Positions 34,062-39,303 of a stretch of 39,303 bases of DNA are shown here, in pieces. The position numbers were made by a program, and so were the translations under genes. The notes below the pieces were generated by a model that was not told the origin of the DNA, did not search any database, and was given only the letters and a program-made list of their open reading frames with translations. The number at the start of each line of letters is the position of its first letter. Positions within the stretch are counted from its first letter, which is position 1. Source of the stretch: a virus; the IMG/VR virus record IMGVR_UViG_3300027983_000037, positions 1 through 39,303 of that record; one strand, 5' to 3'.

Positions 34062-35462
34062 TTAGATTTTCTTACCTGAAGTGTTGTTGGCATTATACTG
34101 AATCGGATATCCGATTGTTTTGCCAGTAATAAATGGCCCAGCGGCAGCAATGTTCTGCTGTTGAATCATAATCTCCAGTTGTGCCTGCAGTTGTTCAGAT
34201 GTTCTCGCCGAAGGATCAACAATAGTTAGAACTTCGTCGATCACTCCCTTAAGCTCCGTACCTTCTTCAAACACAGCTGCGGCAAGAACCATATCGCCGT
34301 CGATCTTGGTGTATGCAGAGAAGAATGCTTCTGAAGTTTCGGCATCGAATCGTGCAAGACTCATACGAATTGCCTTTTCCTTTTCGCCGAACACAGAATA
34401 AGCTTTGACGATATTCACCAATCGTCGTGTTGATATTACTTCGTCAATCGAGCCTTCCGCAAACAACTTACGGATCATTTCCGCCCACTTCGTGAGACAA
34501 TCTGCAAAACTCTTGTCCTCAACACCAAACTTATTCATGGCCTTGATCACAATCTTCTTTTCGACTGGTCGCGGCGCATATTCCTGTTCGTATGTGTAAT
34601 CGAAACGATCCAACATAGCTTCGTTCATAACATTGGTGCCGATGTATCGTCCGTCATCACTTCCCTTGCCTTTCGTGTTCGCCGTTGCAAACACCGTGAA
34701 TCCGGCCGCAGGAACGACAATTTGATTGATCTTCTTGAGATAGATGCCTTTTCCTTCGAGAACTGGTTGGAGGCACATAAGTTTACTGGTGCCGAGATCA
34801 ATCTCGTCCAGTAAAAGCACTGCACCGTTACGCATCGCCTGAACCACAGGCCCGTCCTGCCAGACCGTGCTACCGTTCTCCAGGCGGAACCCCCCTAACA
34901 AGTCATCCTCATCGGTTTCTGCAACGATATTCACCCTGAAACATTCACGCTTCAGTTTCGCACAGACTTGTTCGATCATTGTCGTCTTACCATTACCACT
35001 CATGCCAGTAATGTATGTTGGCGCAAACAGCCGAGTCTTGATGATCTTCTCAATATCTGCGAAATGTCCCCACGGCACATATTCATCACAGATCATGGGC
35101 ACAATGGTCATACGGTCGCCACCAGTCATTCCCATGACTGCGGCGGTTGCGAGACTCATTGTAGATGCGTTTGCGCCCATTATCTTATCCTCGGTTGAAA
35201 TCAACCGAGTAATCGCAACTGGCACTAGATCAGGCGAGCCTGGGCCCATAGGGAGAACATAGACACCACGAGAAACTCGGCATGATGGATCATTAACGAT
35301 CCACGCAGGGGGCGTCATCATGTTCAGAGAATAAGCAATATGCTTTATTTCTGATCGTGTAAACGAAGTGTGCGATGGATATAGAAGTTTGGCCTGTGCG
35401 ACAAATACGCGCCGAGGTTCACTCATATCAGGAGAGACGATAATGTTTGTAGAGTTGGACAT
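34062..35462 (-). CDS. CobS-like (MoxR-type) AAA+ ATPase
   Basis: 466 residues from ATG 35462, set by the promoter 6 nt upstream. Walker A is G153MSGNGKTT161, Walker B VLLLDEID (215-222), sensor 1 is FATANTKGKG, and DRFDY with a C-terminal helical lid follows. An N-terminal domain of about 130 residues is unassigned. Family members form hexameric rings that work with VWA-domain proteins; the CobT-like protein at 29876 is the obvious partner, encoded in a separate unit with a similar promoter. cobS-type genes are a known feature of marine T4-like phages. Confidence 0.85.
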   Translation of the reverse strand: MSNSTNIIVSPDMSEPRRVFVAQAKLLYPSHTSFTRSEIKHIAYSLNMMTPPAWIVNDPSCRVSRGVYVLPMGPGSPDLVPVAITRLISTEDKIMGANASTMSLATAAVMGMTGGDRMTIVPMICDEYVPWGHFADIEKIIKTRLFAPTYITGMSGNGKTTMIEQVCAKLKRECFRVNIVAETDEDDLLGGFRLENGSTVWQDGPVVQAMRNGAVLLLDEIDLGTSKLMCLQPVLEGKGIYLKKINQIVVPAAGFTVFATANTKGKGSDDGRYIGTNVMNEAMLDRFDYTYEQEYAPRPVEKKIVIKAMNKFGVEDKSFADCLTKWAEMIRKLFAEGSIDEVISTRRLVNIVKAYSVFGEKEKAIRMSLARFDAETSEAFFSAYTKIDGDMVLAAAVFEEGTELKGVIDEVLTIVDPSARTSEQLQAQLEIMIQQQNIAAAGPFITGKTIGYPIQYNANNTSGKKI

Positions 35463-35468
35463 ATGGGT

Positions 35469-35497
35469 ATATTCCCATAGGTGTGTCCCATTGTCAA
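35469..35497 (-). promoter_or_regulatory. Sigma70 promoter of the CobS operon
   Basis: TTGACA (35497-35492), 17 bp ending TATGG, GAATAT (35474-35469), 6 nt, ATG 35462. The TATGG extension replaces a good -10. Confidence 0.72.
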
Positions 35498-35599
35498 GCC
35501 CCATGAAAGATATTTTGGAGGGAATTATGAACTAAGCACATATGGAGCCCAGTTAATTTACTTTACTGTTTATGATTGGGCTTCGATTTGCCAAAAAAT

Positions 35600-35609
35600 T
35601 ACTATCAAC
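35600..35609 (-). repeat. GTTGATAGTA motif, copy 4
   Basis: Exact copy about 100 bp upstream of the CobS promoter, within a 320-bp gap between divergent units. The gap also holds two palindromic clusters and a doubtful 60-codon frame. Confidence 0.6.
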
Positions 35610-35652
35610 AAAATATGATCCATTTGCGCCGGCATAATAGGCGCATATCATC

Positions 35653-35668
35653 TTCGTGGCGCCACGAA
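35653..35668. promoter_or_regulatory. 16-bp perfect palindrome, candidate operator
   Basis: TTCGTGGCGCCACGAA, centred on GGCGCC like the palindrome at 10279-10294, lies midway between the divergent CobS and winged-helix units. One of the winged-helix proteins could bind here; inferred. Confidence 0.5.
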
Positions 35669-35713
35669 TATGTCGCCATTGATCGCTAGTGGAGTGTACA
35701 GACTCCGCTAGGA

Positions 35714-35753
35714 GCGTAGTGGAGTCTACTTTCAATTCTGCACTCCACTACGC
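35714..35753. repeat. 12-bp inverted repeat pair upstream of regulator promoter
   Basis: Arms GCGTAGTGGAGT (35714-35725) and ACTCCACTACGC (35742-35753) are perfect, 16 bp apart. A further AGTGGAGT lies at 35688-35695 with a partial inverse at 35701-35710. The cluster ends 28 bp before the -35 box at 35781, consistent with an operator or a large hairpin. Confidence 0.6.
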
Positions 35754-35780
35754 CCCGTACATATTATTTACATTATATGC

Positions 35781-35809
35781 TTGACAACGACACAACATTA
35801 TGGGAGAAT
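35781..35809 (+). promoter_or_regulatory. Sigma70 promoter of the winged-helix pair
   Basis: TTGACA (35781-35786), 17 bp ending TATGG, GAGAAT (35804-35809). Unlike its relatives it is followed by a leader of about 28 nt with AAAGGAA before the ATG at 35844. Confidence 0.78.
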
Positions 35810-35843
35810 ATACACAGTTCAACAAGAAAGGAACTACACACAT

Positions 35844-36089
35844 ATGGCAACTCCTGCTACTTCATCAACACCATCCTACCTTACTGCGCCTCACATGACG
35901 GCCGACCAACTGGATAATATGTTCTCCAACTTGGAGAATAATCTAAAGCTCGGTTCTCGCATGACTGTTAAACACCTCGCCGAGTTTCATGGCGTGAGTA
36001 TTTCTACCATGCGACAGATGCTTGTACACCACTACGGTGCCAACATTATCTTCACAAAGGGTCGCACCGGCGGCATCAAATTGAGCTAA
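35844..36089 (+). CDS. Winged-helix-like DNA-binding protein, copy 1
   Basis: 81 residues from ATG 35844; a longer frame begins inside the promoter and is rejected. After a Thr/Ser/Pro start, MTVKHLAEFHGVSISTMRQMLVHHYG (about 45-70) is a helix-turn-helix, followed by a short wing IIFTKGRTGGIKL. The next gene has the same plan, so the two are tandem paralogues separated by 2 nt. Likely a phage regulator; target unknown. Confidence 0.65.
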   Translation: MATPATSSTPSYLTAPHMTADQLDNMFSNLENNLKLGSRMTVKHLAEFHGVSISTMRQMLVHHYGANIIFTKGRTGGIKLS

Positions 36090-36091
36090 AT

Positions 36092-36343
36092 ATGGCACAT
36101 ATCAATTCGGCATATGTTCATTATCAAGGATTTTTTGATGGCCTTGAAAGGCAAGTTATGGCCGGAGCTGGTTGGACTCTCAAGCAGCTTGCAGAGGATC
36201 ATGATGTTAAACCTGCGGCAATGCGGAAGCATCTTGTGGAGCACTTTGGAGATCGCGTTTATTTCACAGTCGGCCGAACTGGTGGAATCCGACTTTTTCC
36301 CGATGACGGCATCAAGTTCGATCACACACAGCCCTCGGTATAA
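36092..36343 (+). CDS. Winged-helix-like DNA-binding protein, copy 2
   Basis: 83 residues. WTLKQLAEDHDVKPAAMRKHLVEHFG (about 28-53) is a helix-turn-helix and VYFTVGRTGGIRL the wing, matching copy 1 block by block. A heterodimer or a pair with divergent specificity is possible. Followed by a terminator. Confidence 0.65.
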   Translation: MAHINSAYVHYQGFFDGLERQVMAGAGWTLKQLAEDHDVKPAAMRKHLVEHFGDRVYFTVGRTGGIRLFPDDGIKFDHTQPSV

Positions 36344-36349
36344 ATAACT

Positions 36350-36402
36350 ATGCTGGTGGGACTGCAGCTCCCGGGGCTGCAGTTCTGCTGGCACCTTTTT
36401 TT
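36350..36402 (+). terminator. Rho-independent terminator of the winged-helix unit
   Basis: A long hairpin (TGCTGG...ACTGCAGC/GCTGCAGT...CTGGCA) followed by seven T residues. A TATAAATA at 36339-36346 overlaps the stop codon just before it. Confidence 0.8.
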
Positions 36403-36420
36403 ATTTAAGTTTTTTTAGCC

Positions 36421-36460
36421 AAAAAAAGCGCCCCGCTGGCATTCTGCCAGTCGGGGCGCC
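36421..36460 (-). terminator. Rho-independent terminator on the opposite strand
   Basis: Stem GGCGCCCCG/CGGGGCGC with inner GGCA/TGCC pairing, followed on the minus strand by seven T residues. It ends the unit of genes 37565 to 36497. Confidence 0.88.
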
Positions 36461-36496
36461 AAAAGTTGCGCTTGATGACCATCAGCGCAATGCTTG

Positions 36497-36619
36497 TTAT
36501 GGGAAGGTAGAGATTGCCCGTATTGCTGCCCATGAAGCACATAATGCCATGATTGTTGCCATAATGAGGATACCTACATCAAACCATGATGGACAATTAT
36601 CATTATTAATATATTTCAT
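36497..36619 (-). CDS. Single-pass membrane micropeptide (40 aa)
   Basis: From ATG 36619, overlapping the upstream TGA. Polar start (MKYINNDNCPSWFD) then one hydrophobic helix (VGILIMATIMALCASWAAI). The longer upstream frame lacks a start signal and overlaps the previous gene. Possibly works with the coiled-coil membrane protein encoded just upstream. Confidence 0.58.
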   Translation of the reverse strand: MKYINNDNCPSWFDVGILIMATIMALCASWAAIRAISTFP

Positions 36620-37164
36620 AGTTTCTCCATATACGAAATCACGATCAGCGAAGTGATTGTAACATTGGTCAGCAATGCCAGCCCGAACCAAGTGAGTACA
36701 GTCCACTTGTCTGTTTTCTGTTCAATCCGAGAGATTCTCGATCCCAGCGCTTCAAGATCATCATAAAGCTCATCCATTACAGCTTCTGATATGTCGTCTT
36801 TCAGTTCTTGCTTCTCTTTGCTGATAATCTCGGCAAATGAATTGTCGATGTTGCATGAGCTCATACGAGACTTAAATGCCGCATCAATCCTCTCGTCGAG
36901 CTTTTCAATATCGTAATAAATCCCATTCAGTTCGACTTTCAGGCCTTCGATGCTCTCTTTGGTGCTCTGCTTGTACACATAAAGCTCATCGTGTTGAGCG
37001 TTTACGCCCCTAAAAAGCTCTTTGATGGACTGGTCATTGTGTGTATCAAGACCAATCTTCATTGAATCGAGACTGGCAACGATGGGGGCAGAATTGCTGA
37101 CCTTGACTTTGTTTGATTTGCGGGCGGGTGATTTCACGATAGGTTTCTTTGTTTCTGCGTTCAT
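36616..37164 (-). CDS. Coiled-coil protein with C-terminal membrane anchor
   Basis: 182 residues. Basic, disordered N-terminus (about 1-30), long coiled coil (about 45-152) and a C-terminal hydrophobic helix (about 155-178, TWFGLALLTNVTITSLIVIS). Tail-anchored topology with most of the protein in the cytoplasm is likely. Overlaps both neighbours by 4 nt. No family recognised. Confidence 0.55.
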   Translation of the reverse strand: MNAETKKPIVKSPARKSNKVKVSNSAPIVASLDSMKIGLDTHNDQSIKELFRGVNAQHDELYVYKQSTKESIEGLKVELNGIYYDIEKLDERIDAAFKSRMSSCNIDNSFAEIISKEKQELKDDISEAVMDELYDDLEALGSRISRIEQKTDKWTVLTWFGLALLTNVTITSLIVISYMEKL

Positions 37165-37565
37165 GAATTGGCCTCACCCATGTTCCACTCTTGGGACAGC
37201 ATCTCTGCCGTATATGCCGCCGTTTCATATTGCGGTTCAGGGCCGACATCGTTGGACTTTGCGAGATCATCACGAAGCTGACGAAAGCCACCAAGCATAT
37301 CATGAAACGCCAGCAAGTGCTGCTTGAGACTCGCCACCGACTTCTGCATCATCTGATGGAACTGCTCCTCTTCTTCAGTGGCATCAGGATCAGAATGATG
37401 CTGGTTACCGGCCGCCATAACTGCCTTACAGATCAATTCGTTGGTGCAAAGACCCATGCCGAACTTTGCCATACTTGTGCCGAGCAGGTCGATATGTCCA
37501 ATGAGAATGTTTGCGGGCATAGGAGAGCGCAGAACGCTCACGATAGGAGGCTGATTTGTAGTCAT
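37161..37565 (-). CDS. Hypothetical protein, paralogue of 37871-38392
   Basis: 134 residues. Shared blocks with the other copy: PANILIGHIDLLGTSMAKFG...C, LRDDLAKSNDV, YETAAYTAEM. Helical. First gene of its unit, with ATG 6 nt after the -10 box. The paralogue lies just upstream beyond tRNA-Lys and a terminator. No known family. Confidence 0.55.
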   Translation of the reverse strand: MTTNQPPIVSVLRSPMPANILIGHIDLLGTSMAKFGMGLCTNELICKAVMAAGNQHHSDPDATEEEEQFHQMMQKSVASLKQHLLAFHDMLGGFRQLRDDLAKSNDVGPEPQYETAAYTAEMLSQEWNMGEANS

Positions 37566-37662
37566 GTGTATATTCTCCCATGATCATGTCCCGCTGTCAA
37601 GCGGTATGGACAAGATTTTATGGTGCGATTGCACAAGTCCGATAACATCGTATACTATCAAC
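37566..37662 (-). repeat. Duplicated upstream regulatory element, copy 2
   Basis: Second copy of the roughly 97-bp element before 32134. It carries the promoter TTGACA (37600-37595), 17 bp, GAGAAT (37577-37572), ATG 37565, and the GTTGATAGTA motif at 37653-37662. Confidence 0.78.
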
Positions 37663-37671
37663 TTTCTGCAT

Positions 37672-37722
37672 AAAAAAGCCCCATCTAGCCTCTCTTTGTT
37701 TCAAGTGAGTGCTAGACAGGGC
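37672..37722 (-). terminator. Terminator-like hairpin after tRNA-Lys
   Basis: On the minus strand GCCCTGTCTAGC pairs imperfectly with GCTAGATGGGGC across a 24-nt loop, then six T residues. It separates tRNA-Lys from the next promoter. Confidence 0.65.
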
Positions 37723-37785
37723 ATTTAAGCAGCACCGAATGACCATTGGCGCTGCCTAATGATCGTTGCGAGCCGTGGAGTCATA

Positions 37786-37858
37786 TGCCTTCTGTGGGAC
37801 TCGAACCCACGACCAGAGAATTAAAAGTTCCCTGCTCTACCAGCTGAGCTAAGAAGGC
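37786..37858 (-). tRNA. tRNA-Lys(UUU)
   Basis: A 73-nt canonical cloverleaf: acceptor GCCTTCT/AGAAGGC, D arm GCTCAGCTGGTAGAGC, anticodon loop CTTTTAA (anticodon TTT), T arm GGTTCGAGTCC, discriminator A, no encoded CCA. It lies 12 nt downstream of the gene at 37871 and is probably co-transcribed with it. Confidence 0.95.
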
Positions 37859-37870
37859 CTTCTGTTTTTG

Positions 37871-38392
37871 TCAGTCATCGACCTGATAATCATCGAATCC
37901 ATTAGTTTCCAGCTCATCCTCGTCGCAATCATCCTCATTCGCCGGCTCGTTGGTGAACGGGAATGGATTATGCTGCGTGTTCTTCTTGGGCAGTGGGCCA
38001 TCAACGGCCGTACGGTCGAACCCGGCCATTCGCTCATCTTCCATCATTTGTGCAGCATATGCCGCAGTCTTATACTGGCAGCCGTCATCGACTTCATTGG
38101 CCTTTGCCAAGTCCATGCGAAGCGTGCGCAGGCAGCCGGTGATTGCAACAAGGGCTTCCATGTCGGTTCGCAGCTGCGCCAGACCTGCCTTTATTTGTAC
38201 GGCAATCTCGTCGTTTGCGCCAGCATGAGCAATATGCTGCTGGAGCGACTCTACGTAGCTGTTGAACAGCTGGGAGCGGCACATATTAGACCCGAACGTT
38301 GCAAGGCTGCCGCCGAGCATGTCCAAGTGGCCGATAATAATGTTTGCGGGCTGGAGAGAGCTAATGCTCACGATAGGTGTTGAAGTGGTCAT
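37871..38392 (-). CDS. Hypothetical protein, paralogue of 37161-37565
   Basis: 173 residues. The N-terminal part repeats the paralogue (PANIIIGHLDMLGGSLATFG, LRMDLAKANEV, YKTAAYAAQMM) and adds an acidic tail (about 135-173, DDCDEDELE and DDYQVDD). Clearly more GC-rich than its sister. ATG is 7 nt after TACAAT. Function unknown. Confidence 0.55.
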   Translation of the reverse strand: MTTSTPIVSISSLQPANIIIGHLDMLGGSLATFGSNMCRSQLFNSYVESLQQHIAHAGANDEIAVQIKAGLAQLRTDMEALVAITGCLRTLRMDLAKANEVDDGCQYKTAAYAAQMMEDERMAGFDRTAVDGPLPKKNTQHNPFPFTNEPANEDDCDEDELETNGFDDYQVDD

Positions 38393-38399
38393 GTTTGTA

Positions 38400-38428
38400 A
38401 TTGTACCTTAAAGTGGTGGGAGTGTCAA
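38400..38428 (-). promoter_or_regulatory. Sigma70 promoter before the GC-rich paralogue and tRNA-Lys
   Basis: TTGACA (38428-38423), 17 bp ending AAGG, TACAAT (38405-38400), 7 nt, ATG 38392. The -35 box abuts the stop codon of the next gene upstream. Confidence 0.78.
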
Positions 38429-38430
38429 GC

Positions 38431-39303
38431 TTAGTGGGTTGCCCCGGCGATGGTGGCCGAGACTGCAAACCCCGATGCCAGGGCGTTCTGCAAACTTACA
38501 GCATATTCGGCCTTGGATGTTGGGCCCTTCCATGTCAGGCCGACGATGCAGTTCTTTGGATCCAAAAAGCGCATGTCGTCGGCCGTGCCGTCTAGGACGG
38601 GATAGCCCCACCAGTTCTTCGGCATGTCCTCGGCGTTCTTTACGCCGAATACCATTGCCACATTATGGCCCCGATATAAGGCCGAAACCACGGTGGCGGC
38701 ATTATCCTCATTGTGGGAGAGTGTGAGATGGTAATTCGGCGGCAGCAAGCTGTCGAGCCGGCTGCCGATCTTCGTGTAATCGTAGAATCGAACCATCGGA
38801 AAGCGCACGAACAGCTCCGGCCACATAATCTCCCACATAATGTCGCTGAATGCGTTTAAACGCACAGCCGGGAGCTTTTTGGCCTTGAAGCAGCGCTTCT
38901 GAAATGATGCGATCTCTTTCTCAATCGAACGGAGAGCCGCCATTGCCGGTGCGCCGCCACCAAAAAGTTCCCGTGTTCTCATGATTCTGGCTGTTCGCAC
39001 TGGCGTTGGCATGCTTGGATTATTGGCGCATCCTACGCCCATAACCGAGTGTCCGGCGTTATGCCCTAGGCATCCGGCCGTGCATCCTGCCGAGCGACTT
39101 GGGCACACGTCGATACCGGCCGAGTCAGCTGGTGCCAGTGAGAGGCTCAGAATCATATGAGCATCCACGCCCGGGCGGGCCGAGACCTTCGCCAGCTTGC
39201 TGTTTGAACCTTCGTGGCTCATGATCGGGTTCTTGCGGCGGCCGAGGCCGGTGCAGCTGCGCAGCTGTTCGTAATGGCGCACGCTGGCACGCAAATTGGC
39301 GTA
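38431..39303 (-). CDS. Conserved phage protein with Cys cluster (5' end cut by window edge)
   Basis: At least 287 residues; the frame is open to the right edge, and an internal ATG at MSHEGSNSK may be the real start. Blocks: ILSLSLAPADSAGIDVCPSRSAGCTAGCLGHNAGH, RLNAFSDIMWE, VRFYDYTKI, LPPNYHLTLSHNE, WWGYPVLDGTADDMRFLDP. I recall this order from a widespread phage family (gene 88 / DUF7227 type) of unknown function. The cysteines (CPxxxxGCxxxC) could bind metal or an Fe-S cluster. It is among the most GC-rich genes here. Confidence 0.6.
   Translation of the reverse strand, partial: YANLRASVRHYEQLRSCTGLGRRKNPIMSHEGSNSKLAKVSARPGVDAHMILSLSLAPADSAGIDVCPSRSAGCTAGCLGHNAGHSVMGVGCANNPSMPTPVRTARIMRTRELFGGGAPAMAALRSIEKEIASFQKRCFKAKKLPAVRLNAFSDIMWEIMWPELFVRFPMVRFYDYTKIGSRLDSLLPPNYHLTLSHNEDNAATVVSALYRGHNVAMVFGVKNAEDMPKNWWGYPVLDGTADDMRFLDPKNCIVGLTWKGPTSKAEYAVSLQNALASGFAVSATIAGATH

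Noticed and set aside
35553-35735. 60-codon minus-strand frame with a C-terminal ANRSPII
   Set aside because: It faintly recalls the alpha-repeat ending, but spacing differs, it spans the palindrome and GTTGATAGTA motif, and it has no start signal; more likely regulatory DNA.
36339-36418. TATAAATA followed by a 22-codon frame
   Set aside because: The box overlaps a stop codon and the frame is the terminator hairpin read through; likely coincidence.

Overview
The window is a piece of a large tailed-phage genome of the T4-like type infecting a Gram-negative bacterium. The left edge carries a gp32 single-stranded DNA-binding protein (partial) next to a gp33 late-transcription coactivator, in the style of marine and cyanophage T4 relatives. 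The promoters include several exact T4-type late boxes (TATAAATA). A Gram-negative host is suggested by a virion-type GH104 muralytic protein and by a signal-peptide-bearing beta-barrel that ends in Phe. I cannot name the host. Base composition drifts from very AT-rich at the left to clearly GC-rich in the last 2 kb.

Layout. 1-3000: gp32 and gp33 on the minus strand, then two plus-strand proteins of virion type. 3000-4640: tRNA-Arg(UCU), tRNA-Glu(UUC), a structurally aberrant tRNA-Ile(UAU)-like cloverleaf and small minus-strand genes including a deaminase-fold protein. 4712-14492: a probable late or virion block of low-complexity Gly/Ala/Ser-rich proteins in two paralogous pairs on opposite strands. 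These pairs flank a GH104 lysozyme-like protein, two DUF3293-like paralogues and a small winged-helix protein. 14569-16308: a Cys-rich membrane peptide, an outer-membrane beta-barrel and a DUF4406 protein. 16396-34042: long minus-strand early-type operons in which most genes overlap by ATGA. They encode RNA ligase, metallophosphoesterase, 7Fe ferredoxin, a DarG-like macrodomain, an A-type Fe-S carrier, ATP-dependent DNA ligase, a CobT-like HExxH/VWA protein and many small unknowns. Seven of those unknowns are single-pass membrane peptides of 34-48 residues that are easily missed in annotation. Two GIY-YIG homing endonucleases sit convergently at operon ends. 34062-39303: a CobS-like AAA+ ATPase, two tandem winged-helix regulators, paired paralogues around tRNA-Lys(UUU), and a Cys-containing conserved phage protein that runs off the right edge.

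How it works together. Two promoter classes organise the genes. The first is host sigma70-like: TTGACA, 16-17 bp, then TATAAT or GAGAAT. The second is T4-late-like: TATAAATA. In both classes the box usually lies only about 4-9 bases before the start codon, so many operons should begin with leaderless or nearly leaderless mRNA. Downstream genes are then translated by ATGA coupling. A few highly expressed or exported proteins instead have a real leader with Shine-Dalgarno sequence. The most unusual content is this leaderless architecture, including two overlapping divergent late promoters at 9462-9473. Next come the aberrant tRNA, the family of miniature alpha-repeat proteins (one fused to a single RCC1 repeat), the 120-bp inverted repeat that could flip a 6.4-kb late segment, and the chain of coupled membrane micropeptides.
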